A DNA stretch of 64,000 nucleotides from Gemmatimonadaceae bacterium. GTDB lineage: Bacteria; Gemmatimonadota; Gemmatimonadetes; Gemmatimonadales; Gemmatimonadaceae. Below are positions 55,764-64,000 of the stretch, in pieces (position 1 is the stretch's first letter; each line of letters starts with the position of its first letter). The notes under the pieces were generated by a model. It was given only the letters and a program-made list of their open reading frames with translations. It was not told where the DNA came from and did no database searches. The stretch lies in contig JAICNG010000005.1 in assembly GCA_025931335.1 (NCBI GenBank), forward strand, positions 1 through 64,000, given 5' to 3'. Both the position numbers and the translations under genes were made by a program.

Positions 55764-57506
55764 ATGTCAGCACCAGTGGCCAATCCGCCCAAATCCCAGG
55801 CCGCCGCCGCACGCGAGCAGCAGGCACCTGTTCCCGCGACCCCGTCGCAGCCAGTGATTCCGCCCGCCTCCGGCCTCGCCGGCTTCAGCGGGAATCGTCG
55901 CGTTCCGAAACCGGTGAACGAGCCCGTGCGCGCGTACGCTCCGGGGTCTCCTGAACGCGCAGATCTCAAGGCGCGGCTCTCGAAGATGGCGTCGGAGCGC
56001 ATCGAGATTCCCATCATCATCGGCGGGAAGGAGATTCGCACCGGCGACCTGGGCCGCTCGGTAATGCCCCACGCGCACCGGCACGTGCTGGCCGAGTATC
56101 ACAAGGCGACGCCGAAGCATGCGGAGATGGCGATCGCCGCATCGCGCGAGGCATGGCGCGAGTGGTCGAACTGGCCGTGGGAAGACCGCGCCGCGGTGCT
56201 GTTGAAGGCTGCCGAGCTCCTGGCGACGACGTGGCGCTCGACGCTCAACGCGGCCACGATGCTCGGCCAATCGAAGACCGCGCATCAGGCCGAGATCGAT
56301 TCTGCCTGCGAGCTGATCGACTTCTGGCGCTTCAACGTCAACTTCGCGCAGGAGCTGTACGACGAGCAGCCGATCAGCGACAGGAGCATGTGGAATCAGC
56401 TCGACTATCGCGCGCTCGAAGGCTTCGTGTACGCGGTGACCCCGTTCAACTTCACCGCGATCGCCGGCAACCTGCCGACCTCGGCCGCGCTGATGGGCAA
56501 TACGGTGGTGTGGAAGCCGGCGAGCAGCGCCATGCTGAGCGCCTACTACATCATGCGGCTGCTCGAGGAGGCCGGCCTTCCACCGGGAGTGATCAACTTT
56601 CTCCCTGGCGATCCCGCCCCGATCACCGACGCCGTGCTGGCGAGCCCCGAGCTGGCGGGCGTGCACTTCACCGGAAGCACGGGCGTCTTCAACAGCATTT
56701 GGCGCACGATCGGGCAGAACATCGGGAGCTACAAATCGTATCCGCGCATCGTCGGCGAGACCGGAGGCAAGGACTTCATCGTCGCGCACCCGTCGGCCGA
56801 CCCGCGTGCGCTGGCCGTCGCGATCGCGCGGGGCGCGTACGAGTACCAGGGACAGAAGTGCTCGGCGGCCAGTCGCGTGTACGTGCCGGAGTCACTGTGG
56901 CCGGAGGTGAAGGAGCGCACGGTGACGATGATGCGCGAGATCCGCGTCGGCGACGTGCGTGACTTCCGCAACTTCATGGGCGCGGTGATCGACCAGAAGG
57001 CGTTCACGAAGATCGGAGAGTACCTCGACGACGCGAAGCGGAATGCGACGGTCGTCCAGGGCGGTGTGGCTCGTGGTGAGGACGGCTACTTCATCGAGCC
57101 GACGCTGGTGGAGACGAAGGATCCCGGCTACCGCCTCCTGTGCGAGGAGATTTTCGGCCCGGTGCTGACGGCCTACGTCTATCCCGATGCGAAGTGGGAC
57201 GAGGCGCTGCGCACGGTAGACCGCACGTCGCCGTACGCGCTCACCGGCGCGATCTTCTCGCGCGACCGCGCGGCGGTTCGTCAGGCATCGGTCGCGCTGC
57301 GCAATGCGGCGGGCAACTTCTACATCAACGACAAGCCGACGGGCGCTGTGGTGGGACAGCAGCCGTTCGGCGGTGCGAGGGCGTCGGGCACGAACGACAA
57401 GGCGGGCTCGAAGCTCAACCTCGTGCGGTGGGTGAGCGCGCGAACGATCAAGGAGACGTTCTCTCCCCCGGTCGAGTTTGCCTACCCATTTCTGGCTGAG
57501 GAGTAG
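55764..57506 (+). CDS. pruA: L-glutamate gamma-semialdehyde (1-pyrroline-5-carboxylate) dehydrogenase
   Basis: VYAVTPFNFTAIAGNLPTSAALMGNTVVWKPA; GETGGKDFIVAHPSADP; YEYQGQKCSAASRVYVP. Confidence 0.94.
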   Translation: MSAPVANPPKSQAAAAREQQAPVPATPSQPVIPPASGLAGFSGNRRVPKPVNEPVRAYAPGSPERADLKARLSKMASERIEIPIIIGGKEIRTGDLGRSVMPHAHRHVLAEYHKATPKHAEMAIAASREAWREWSNWPWEDRAAVLLKAAELLATTWRSTLNAATMLGQSKTAHQAEIDSACELIDFWRFNVNFAQELYDEQPISDRSMWNQLDYRALEGFVYAVTPFNFTAIAGNLPTSAALMGNTVVWKPASSAMLSAYYIMRLLEEAGLPPGVINFLPGDPAPITDAVLASPELAGVHFTGSTGVFNSIWRTIGQNIGSYKSYPRIVGETGGKDFIVAHPSADPRALAVAIARGAYEYQGQKCSAASRVYVPESLWPEVKERTVTMMREIRVGDVRDFRNFMGAVIDQKAFTKIGEYLDDAKRNATVVQGGVARGEDGYFIEPTLVETKDPGYRLLCEEIFGPVLTAYVYPDAKWDEALRTVDRTSPYALTGAIFSRDRAAVRQASVALRNAAGNFYINDKPTGAVVGQQPFGGARASGTNDKAGSKLNLVRWVSARTIKETFSPPVEFAYPFLAEE

Positions 57507-57509
57507 TTC

Positions 57510-57636
57510 CAGGGGTCGGGAGTCAGGAGTCAGGATCAGGGGGTGTCAGGCTGGAGGTTCGAGGAGAACTGCTCACGCCATCCCGACACCTGCTCCCTGC
57601 CACCCCCTGATCCCTGACTCCTGACTCCTGACCCCT
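57510..57636. repeat. TCAGGAG-family hairpin repeat
   Basis: aggggtcgggagtcaggagtcaggatcagggggtgtcagg / ccctgccaccccctgatccctgactcctgactcctgacccct. Confidence 0.93.
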
Positions 57637-58545
57637 ATGCGCCTCCGGTTCATTACCACCGACGTCTTCACATCTCGCCCCTTCACGGGCAACCAGCTCG
57701 CCGTCATCCCCGACGCGCGCGGCATTCCGGAGGAGCTTCTCCTTCCCATCACCCGCGAGTTCAACTACTCCGAGACGGCGTTCGTCTATCCCCCGGACAA
57801 TCCCGCGCACACGCGGCGCGTGCGCATCTTCACGCCGGGGGGCGAGGTCCCGTTCGCGGGACACCCGACGATCGGGGCGGCCGTCGTCCTCGCGTTGTTA
57901 GGCGAGATTCCCCTCACTGGCGAGGAGACGCGCATCGTCCTCGAGGAGAAGGTGGGGCCGGTGCCGGTGACCATCCGGGCACGCGGCGGGGTCGCGGCCG
58001 CCGCGCAGCTGACGGTGGCCAAGCTCCCCGAGGTCGGTCCGCCGCCTCCGGCGCGCACGACACTCGCCGAGATACTCTCGCTCGAGCCGGCACAGCTCCT
58101 CGGTGGGCCTAACGGGCCGCAAGCCGTGTCGTGCGGGCTGCCCTTTCTCATCGTCCCGGTGAAGGATCGGGCGGCGGTGGCGGGGGCCCACGTGCGCATG
58201 GAGCTATGGGAGTCGACGCTCAAGCGGTACTGGGCGCCCGACATCATGGTGGTCGCCCGGGATCCGGAGCTCGAGCATTCCGACCTGCGGGCTCGCGTGT
58301 TCGTGCCGGGACTCTCCGTTCCCGAGGATCCGGCGACCGGCTCCTGCGCCGCCGCGCTCGCCGGCTATCTCGCCGCGCGCGAGGCCGCGCCGACCGGAAC
58401 CTTTCGCTGGGTGATGGAGCAGGGCTTCGAGATGGGCCGTCCGAGCATCCTGGAGCTCGAGGCGGACAAGCGCGACGGCGCCATCGCGGCCGTGCGCGTC
58501 GCGGGCGAGGCGGTGCTCGTGTGCGAAGGGGCGATGGAGATGTAA
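57637..58545 (+). CDS. PhzF-family isomerase
   Basis: TTDVFTSRPFTGNQLAVI; GGEVPFAGHPTIGAA; EDPATGSCAAALAGYLA. Confidence 0.93.
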   Translation: MRLRFITTDVFTSRPFTGNQLAVIPDARGIPEELLLPITREFNYSETAFVYPPDNPAHTRRVRIFTPGGEVPFAGHPTIGAAVVLALLGEIPLTGEETRIVLEEKVGPVPVTIRARGGVAAAAQLTVAKLPEVGPPPPARTTLAEILSLEPAQLLGGPNGPQAVSCGLPFLIVPVKDRAAVAGAHVRMELWESTLKRYWAPDIMVVARDPELEHSDLRARVFVPGLSVPEDPATGSCAAALAGYLAAREAAPTGTFRWVMEQGFEMGRPSILELEADKRDGAIAAVRVAGEAVLVCEGAMEM

Positions 58546-58594
58546 AGAGCGGAGGCGCTGGAGCAGCGCCCTTAGCGCATTTCCAGGGCCTGTT

Positions 58595-59953
58595 CTACTC
58601 CACCTTCTGCTCCCCCGTCCGCAGCGGCTGGGTGACGCGGTGATGCGCGGCGGTCACGGCGACCGCGCGGAGGTCGGAGGTCCAGAGGCACACGCGGTCG
58701 CGGCCCGCGTCCTTGGCCGCGTACAGCGCCTCGTCGGCGCGCGAGTGGAGATCGTGCGCGATGTCCGGGCCCTGCGCCCGATCGGCAACGACGCCAAGGC
58801 TCACCGTGATGCGGTGGCGGCCGCGCACCGAGGGAAAGCGATGCGACGCGACCGCATCGCGGACGCGCATGGCGAGGTGGAACGCGCCGTCGGCGTCGGT
58901 ATCAGGCAGGAGAATCGCGAACTCGTCACCGCCGGTGCGCGCCACGAGATCGCCGGTGCGCGCGACCTCGCGGAGCAGCGATCCCAGATCGCGCACGACG
59001 CCGTCCCCCGCGAGGTGCCCGTACGAGTCGTTGATCTCCTTGAACATGTCGACGTCGACCGCGATGAGCGCGATGTACGTCCCCTGTCGCGCCGCGCGCG
59101 CGATTTCGCGCTTGAACTGCTGCTCGAAGCCGCGCCGGTTGAGACATCCGCTGAGCGGATCGGTGAGCACCATCTGCGCGAGCTGCGTGCGAAGGCGGTT
59201 GTACGACCGGCCGAGGTGCGTGATGCTGTCCGGGCGACGATCGGCTTCGACGTCGTACGTCGCGACGAAGTCCCCCTCTTCCGCGTTCTCGAACAGGCGC
59301 GCCAGGCGCGCCAACCGGCTCTTGAACGTGCCGTACTGAAAGACGAACGAGCCCGCCGCCAGCACGAACACCGCCAGCGACGACATCTCGTGCACCCAGC
59401 GGAGCGGCGCCCCCTGCTCCAGCGCGAACATCACCATCGCCAGGTACAGCACCGACATCAACACGAGGGCGCTCACCGCCAGCCGGCGGCCGAAGTGGAA
59501 CTCGGTGAGATGGAGAATGATCAGCGCGACGAGCAGTGTGCGCGCGTAGTGCTGGGGCGGCACGGCGAGAAACACCGCGCCGAACAGGAAGAGAATGTCC
59601 GCCGCCACGACCGCGCCGATGACCCAGTCCCGCGCGCCGCCACGCTGCCTGACGAGTGCGCTCACCGCCAGGACGACGATCGCGTAGAGCGCCGCCAGCA
59701 CGGCCAGGTTCCCGAGCGGCACCGCCGATGCGTTGATCACCTGGATGCCGACGGCGACCGCCTGCGCCAGGCCCAGCAGCGCCAGGCGGATGGTGCTCTG
59801 CCACAGCAGGATCTCGCCGTTCGCCTGCTCCTCGGCGGTGACGCGATCGAGCCGCCTCGACGCGACGGGCGTCAGGTGCGGAATGCGCGGCATGGATTGG
59901 CTCGCCGCGCGCGGCATCGCGCGCAATGCGGTGGGTGTCGGCGTCTTCGACAT
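58595..59953 (-). CDS. Membrane GGDEF diguanylate cyclase
   Basis: LTDPLSGCLNRRGFEQQF; RTGDLVARTGGDEFAILLPDTD; N-terminal TMs. Confidence 0.93.
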   Translation of the reverse strand: MSKTPTPTALRAMPRAASQSMPRIPHLTPVASRRLDRVTAEEQANGEILLWQSTIRLALLGLAQAVAVGIQVINASAVPLGNLAVLAALYAIVVLAVSALVRQRGGARDWVIGAVVAADILFLFGAVFLAVPPQHYARTLLVALIILHLTEFHFGRRLAVSALVLMSVLYLAMVMFALEQGAPLRWVHEMSSLAVFVLAAGSFVFQYGTFKSRLARLARLFENAEEGDFVATYDVEADRRPDSITHLGRSYNRLRTQLAQMVLTDPLSGCLNRRGFEQQFKREIARAARQGTYIALIAVDVDMFKEINDSYGHLAGDGVVRDLGSLLREVARTGDLVARTGGDEFAILLPDTDADGAFHLAMRVRDAVASHRFPSVRGRHRITVSLGVVADRAQGPDIAHDLHSRADEALYAAKDAGRDRVCLWTSDLRAVAVTAAHHRVTQPLRTGEQKVE

Positions 59954-60453
59954 CCAGGAGCAGCGAATGAGAACGCGCTCGGCTCGCATCAGTAGCTCGC
60001 GAGCTCGAGGCGCAACGGGTGCACGGCGATGGCTGGCAGGGAACCGTGCCACTGGAAAGACGCCCAAGGTCTTGCGGCGCAACGCGTTGGAAAAGCGTGC
60101 CGACGCGCGGCGAAACGGCACGTGTTCCGGGCTTGCCAAGCGAAACTATCGGCGGCGCATGGCCTGCTTTCTGCGTTTTCCGCCCCGTCGTCGCTTACGA
60201 AACGCTAGACCCACTCGTGACTTAGGTGCAGCATGGCAGGGCCCCAGGAATCCCGCGAAACCGCGTCCCGCTCGGCGTCGGACTCCCCGCCAGCCGGGCA
60301 CCCCGATCGTCCGCGCCGCCGGATCGACTGCGAAGATCACGGCGAGACGCGGGGAAAGGCGTCCGGCCGCGCCCCGTCACGCGCGGCCCACGGGGAGAAA
60401 GGACGCCCCGCGTCGACGCGAAATCCGTCGCATTGACCTCGTCGAGATCGCTC

Positions 60454-63114
60454 ATGTCAGAGACGGTCGGCGGCGTCCTCGGCGTCGACACCATCGCGCG
60501 TCCCGACGACTTCCGGGTCACGCGAATCCGGGCGCTTCGAGGTCCCAACTTCTGGCGCCTCGCGCCGGTCATTGCCTGCGACGTTTCGCTGGGCACGCTC
60601 GATGAGATGCCGTCCGTCGACCTGCCCGGCTTCAACGAACGGCTGATTCAGCTCCTTCCCACGCTGCACGAGCACGAGTGTACGCGCGGCGCGCCGGGCG
60701 GATTCGTCCAACGGCTGCACGAAGGGACACTGCTGCCGCACATCCTCGAGCACATCGCGCTGGAGCTGCAAATCCTGGCCGGGACCGACGTCAGCTTCGG
60801 ACGCGTAGTGGCGTCGGGCGATGCGGGTATCTGGTGGGTGATCGTCGCGTACGAGGAAGAAGCGGTGGGTCTGCGCGCCGTCCACGAGGCGGTTCGGATC
60901 ATCCGCGCGTGCATGACCGGCGACGAGGTCGACGCGAGTCGCCTCATCAGTGAGCTCCAGCAGCTCTGGCAGACCGTGCGGCTCGGCCCATCGACCGACG
61001 CGATCGTGGAGGAGGCGCGCCGACGCGGCATTCCGGTGCGGCGCTTGAACTCCCGCTCACTCGTGCAGCTCGGGCTGGGGCGCAACTTGCGCCGCATTCA
61101 GGCGACGATGACCGACAACACGAGCGCGATCGCCGTCGAGATCGCGCAGAACAAGGATGAGACGAAGCGCGTGCTGCACGCGATCGGCCTTCCGGTTCCC
61201 GTGGGCGACGTGGCGCGCGATGTCGACGAGGCGGTCGATGTCGCTCTCGAGATCGGGTTTCCCGTCATTCTGAAGCCGCTGGACGCGAGTCACGGGCGCG
61301 GCATCTCGCCGCGGCTCGATGACGAAAGCGCCGTGCGCGCCGCCTGGCCGGTGGCGCGGGAGTACGCCGACGTGGTGGTGGTCGAGCGGTTCGTGGACGG
61401 CACCGACCATCGCGTGCTCGTCGTCAACGGAAAGGTGGCCGCGGTGGCGGAGCGCGTCCCCGCCCGCGTCATCGGCGACGGGACGCGCACGATTCGCGAG
61501 CTCATCGAGATCGAGAACCGCGACCCGCGCCGAGGGTTCGGACACACGAAGAGCCTCACGCGTTTGCCGCTGGACGACTTCACCATCGCGTACCTCGAGG
61601 AGCGCGAGCTCTCGCTCGAATCGCGTCCGGCCGCCGGGGATGTCGTCGCGCTTCGGCCGACGGCAAATCTCTCCACCGGCGGCACGTCGATCGATCGCAC
61701 GGACGAGATCCACCCCGACAACGCGACCGCCTGCGAGATGGCGGCGAGCGCGGTCGGCCTCGACGTGGCCGGGATCGATGTCGTGACGCCCGACATCTCC
61801 CTGCCCTTTCGGGACAACGGCGCCGTCATCATCGAAGTCAACGCCGCACCCGGGATTCGCATGCACACGCATCCGGCCGAGGGGCAGGCGCGCAATGTCG
61901 CCGCGCCGATCCTCGACATGCTGTACCCGCCCGGCGTGGACTGCACGATCCCGATCATCGCCATCACGGGCACTAACGGAAAAACGACCACGGCGCGCCT
62001 GATCGCGCACCTCTTCCGCCATACGGATCGCACGGTTGGCCTCACGACGACGGACGGCGTGTACCTGAACAACCGTCTCGTCATGGAAGGCGACATGACA
62101 GGCCCGTTCTCGGCGAACATCATCCTGTCGAACGACACCGTCGACGTCGCCGTCCTCGAGACGGCGCGCGGCGGGATTCTGCGCGCCGGATTGGGGTTCG
62201 ATGAATGCGACGTCGGGGTGGTGCTCAACGTCAGCGGCGACCATCTCGGGCTGCGCGGCATTCATACGCTCGAGCAGCTCGCCGAGGTCAAGGGTGTGAT
62301 CGCGGCGGTGGTGAAGCGGGATGGCCATGCGGTGCTCAACGCCGACGACCCCCTCGTGTCCGCGATGCGGGACCGATCGCCGGGCGACATCGTGCTCTTC
62401 TCGGTCGCGGCCGAGGGCGAAAGCGAGGCGGTCGAGGAGCACGTGGCGCGCAACGGGATCGCCGCGCGCATCGAGGCGGACACGTTCGTCATTCGGCGTG
62501 GCAAGCTGCGCATCCCGATCGTGTCCGTTCGCGAGGTGCCGCTGATGCTCGGCGGCGCGGCGCGCTTCCAGCGCGCGAACGTGCTGGCCGCGATCGCGAC
62601 CGCATACGTCCAGGGCGTTCGCTACGATGACATTCGAGCGGGCCTGCTTTCCTTCTTCCCATCGCCGTCAATGACACCGGGGCGGCTGAACCTCATCCGC
62701 ATTCGGGGTGCGCGGCTGCTCGTCGATTACGCCCACAATCCCGCCGCCGTGCAGGGATTGATGGAGCTCGTCCACGAGCTTCCCGCGCGACGCCGGATCG
62801 GCGTACTGGCCGCTCCGGGAGATCGCCGCGACGAGGACATTCGCGCCGTCGGTCGTCTGGCCGCGCGCCTCGATCACGTCATCGTGAAAGAGGATGACGA
62901 CACGCGCGGCCGCGCTCCGGGAGCGACCGCGGAGCTCGTCATCGAAGGGCTTCGTGCGGGCGGTCTGTCCGTGGATCGCATCGAGATCGTTCCGTCCGAG
63001 CTCGACGCAGTGCAGCGTGCCGTCTCGCTGCTGGAGGCGAATGATCTCGCCGTGGTGCTGGCCGACGATGTCCGCGGCGTTCTCGACAAGGTGCGGACCC
63101 TACACGATGCCTGA
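60454..63114 (+). CDS. cphA: Cyanophycin synthetase
   Basis: RALRGPNFWRLAPVIACDVSLG; ATP-grasp SHGRGI...FVDGTDHRVLVVNG; Mur ligase ITGTNGKTTTARLIAHLFR. Confidence 0.95.
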   Translation: MSETVGGVLGVDTIARPDDFRVTRIRALRGPNFWRLAPVIACDVSLGTLDEMPSVDLPGFNERLIQLLPTLHEHECTRGAPGGFVQRLHEGTLLPHILEHIALELQILAGTDVSFGRVVASGDAGIWWVIVAYEEEAVGLRAVHEAVRIIRACMTGDEVDASRLISELQQLWQTVRLGPSTDAIVEEARRRGIPVRRLNSRSLVQLGLGRNLRRIQATMTDNTSAIAVEIAQNKDETKRVLHAIGLPVPVGDVARDVDEAVDVALEIGFPVILKPLDASHGRGISPRLDDESAVRAAWPVAREYADVVVVERFVDGTDHRVLVVNGKVAAVAERVPARVIGDGTRTIRELIEIENRDPRRGFGHTKSLTRLPLDDFTIAYLEERELSLESRPAAGDVVALRPTANLSTGGTSIDRTDEIHPDNATACEMAASAVGLDVAGIDVVTPDISLPFRDNGAVIIEVNAAPGIRMHTHPAEGQARNVAAPILDMLYPPGVDCTIPIIAITGTNGKTTTARLIAHLFRHTDRTVGLTTTDGVYLNNRLVMEGDMTGPFSANIILSNDTVDVAVLETARGGILRAGLGFDECDVGVVLNVSGDHLGLRGIHTLEQLAEVKGVIAAVVKRDGHAVLNADDPLVSAMRDRSPGDIVLFSVAAEGESEAVEEHVARNGIAARIEADTFVIRRGKLRIPIVSVREVPLMLGGAARFQRANVLAAIATAYVQGVRYDDIRAGLLSFFPSPSMTPGRLNLIRIRGARLLVDYAHNPAAVQGLMELVHELPARRRIGVLAAPGDRRDEDIRAVGRLAARLDHVIVKEDDDTRGRAPGATAELVIEGLRAGGLSVDRIEIVPSELDAVQRAVSLLEANDLAVVLADDVRGVLDKVRTLHDA

Positions 63115-64000
63115 CACGGGCGCATCGGTCCCGTCTCCGGAAACGGAGATCCGCATCGCCGCGCTGCACTCACTGCGAGGCGCGAACTTCTGGTCGCAGC
63201 GGCCCGTGACCCGGATGGACCTGATCGTCGGCCGATACGACGACATCTCGTCGGCCGATGTTCCGGGCGTCCGCGCGGCGCTCGAGCGGGCGATGCCGGG
63301 GCTCATCGAGCATCGATGCAGCATCGGCGAGCGCGGTGGATTCCTGCTCCGCCTTCGCCGGGGCACGTACGCACCGCACATCATCGAGCACGTGGCGCTC
63401 GAGCTGCAGGCGATGGCCGGCTGCGATGTGGGGTACGGAAAGACGCGCGGCGGCGAAACGCCCGGCGAGTACACGCTCGTGTTCGAGCACTGCCACTCCA
63501 ACGCGGGACTGCGGGCTGCGGCGCTGGCGCTCGAGGTCGTGCAGCGCGCGTTCGCGGGGACGCTGGACAGCGTCGACGATGCCGTGCAGGAGTTGACTGC
63601 GCTGCTGGCCACGCCCGACGCGCCGCCATTGCGGCAGCGTGTGCTGTGCGGGGTGACAGGAGGGGGCCCGCGCCACGACACCCGCGCGGAGATGATCCGC
63701 CGAGGTCTCAGCGACGCCGAGCTCATTGTGGACGTCGCCCCCGGGTATCTCCTCCAGGCAGGGCTTCCCTACGCCCGCTCCGACATGGCGATCATTCTCG
63801 ACACGACGGTGTCGGATGTCCCGGATCGCTATCGCGAGGAAGATCGAGCACGGCAGCTCGTGGGCGTGGTGGCGGACGCCGTGAAACGCAACGGCGTCGT
63901 CGTCGTTCCGGCGAAGGAGTGGGAGCTCCAGGACTATGCCCGAGAGCGGGACTGCCGCGTGGTCATCTTCACCACCGATGCCGACATCACTCGTCGCGAC
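63107..64000 (+). CDS. Cyanophycin synthetase-like paralogue lacking ATP-grasp (truncated by window end)
   Basis: ATG overlaps cphA stop; MPDTGASVPSPETEIRIAALHSLRGANFWSQRPVTRMDLIVG...IIEHVALELQAMAGCDVGYGKTR; open to the end of the window and absent from the ORF track. Confidence 0.8.
   Translation, partial: MPDTGASVPSPETEIRIAALHSLRGANFWSQRPVTRMDLIVGRYDDISSADVPGVRAALERAMPGLIEHRCSIGERGGFLLRLRRGTYAPHIIEHVALELQAMAGCDVGYGKTRGGETPGEYTLVFEHCHSNAGLRAAALALEVVQRAFAGTLDSVDDAVQELTALLATPDAPPLRQRVLCGVTGGGPRHDTRAEMIRRGLSDAELIVDVAPGYLLQAGLPYARSDMAIILDTTVSDVPDRYREEDRARQLVGVVADAVKRNGVVVVPAKEWELQDYARERDCRVVIFTTDADITRRD

Noticed and set aside
1-64000. GTTAGGC as a KOPS/Chi-like polar motif
   Set aside because: Orientation is mixed along the window (roughly equal on both strands), so no replication polarity is visible.

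Overview
This is a high-GC bacterial chromosomal window. Codon style and gene content suggest Gemmatimonadota, but that is inference and was not checked. It is densely coding and looks mostly housekeeping or core-accessory. From left to right it holds: a PLP enzyme and an alpha/beta hydrolase; a GDSL + YCF48-like pair; an ECF sigma / zinc anti-sigma / TPR-CHAT operon; a split transketolase; a 7Fe ferredoxin; a MobA-like/FHA pair; a suf Fe-S operon (sufB-C-D-U-Rieske-S); an ABC permease/ATPase of molybdate/tungstate type; NatAB; a complete Tad/Flp pilus locus (about 29.3-40.2 kb); an envelope/stress cluster (DUF3618, holin-like, YtxH-like, bacilliredoxin, GroES-like); an M24 peptidase; an esterase; an OsmC gene; RidA; an APC permease; LepB; a SWIB protein; a second ECF sigma/anti-sigma pair; endonuclease IV; PruA; PhzF; a GGDEF protein; and cyanophycin synthetase followed by a diverged, truncated paralogue running off the right edge. 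I saw no rRNA, tRNA, CRISPR array, prophage or transposase. Three signals stand out. (1) The OsmC gene (46798-47259, minus) is interrupted by an in-frame TGA exactly at the expected peroxidatic-Cys position. The second Cys is retained, and a bacterial-SECIS-like hairpin starts 25 nt after the UGA. This is a strong candidate selenoprotein that ORF callers split in two. (2) At least 15 intergenic hairpins have arms built from degenerate short tandem words (TCAGGAG, GATTGCG, GGGCCA, GAGGTGCTC and others). They sit between or inside the ends of unrelated genes and sometimes supply protein C-termini. (3) The word GTTAGGC/GCCTAAC recurs; it carries nearly all TTA leucine codons I noticed (TTA-GGC = Leu-Gly), many Pro-Asn dipeptides (CCT-AAC), and two stop codons.
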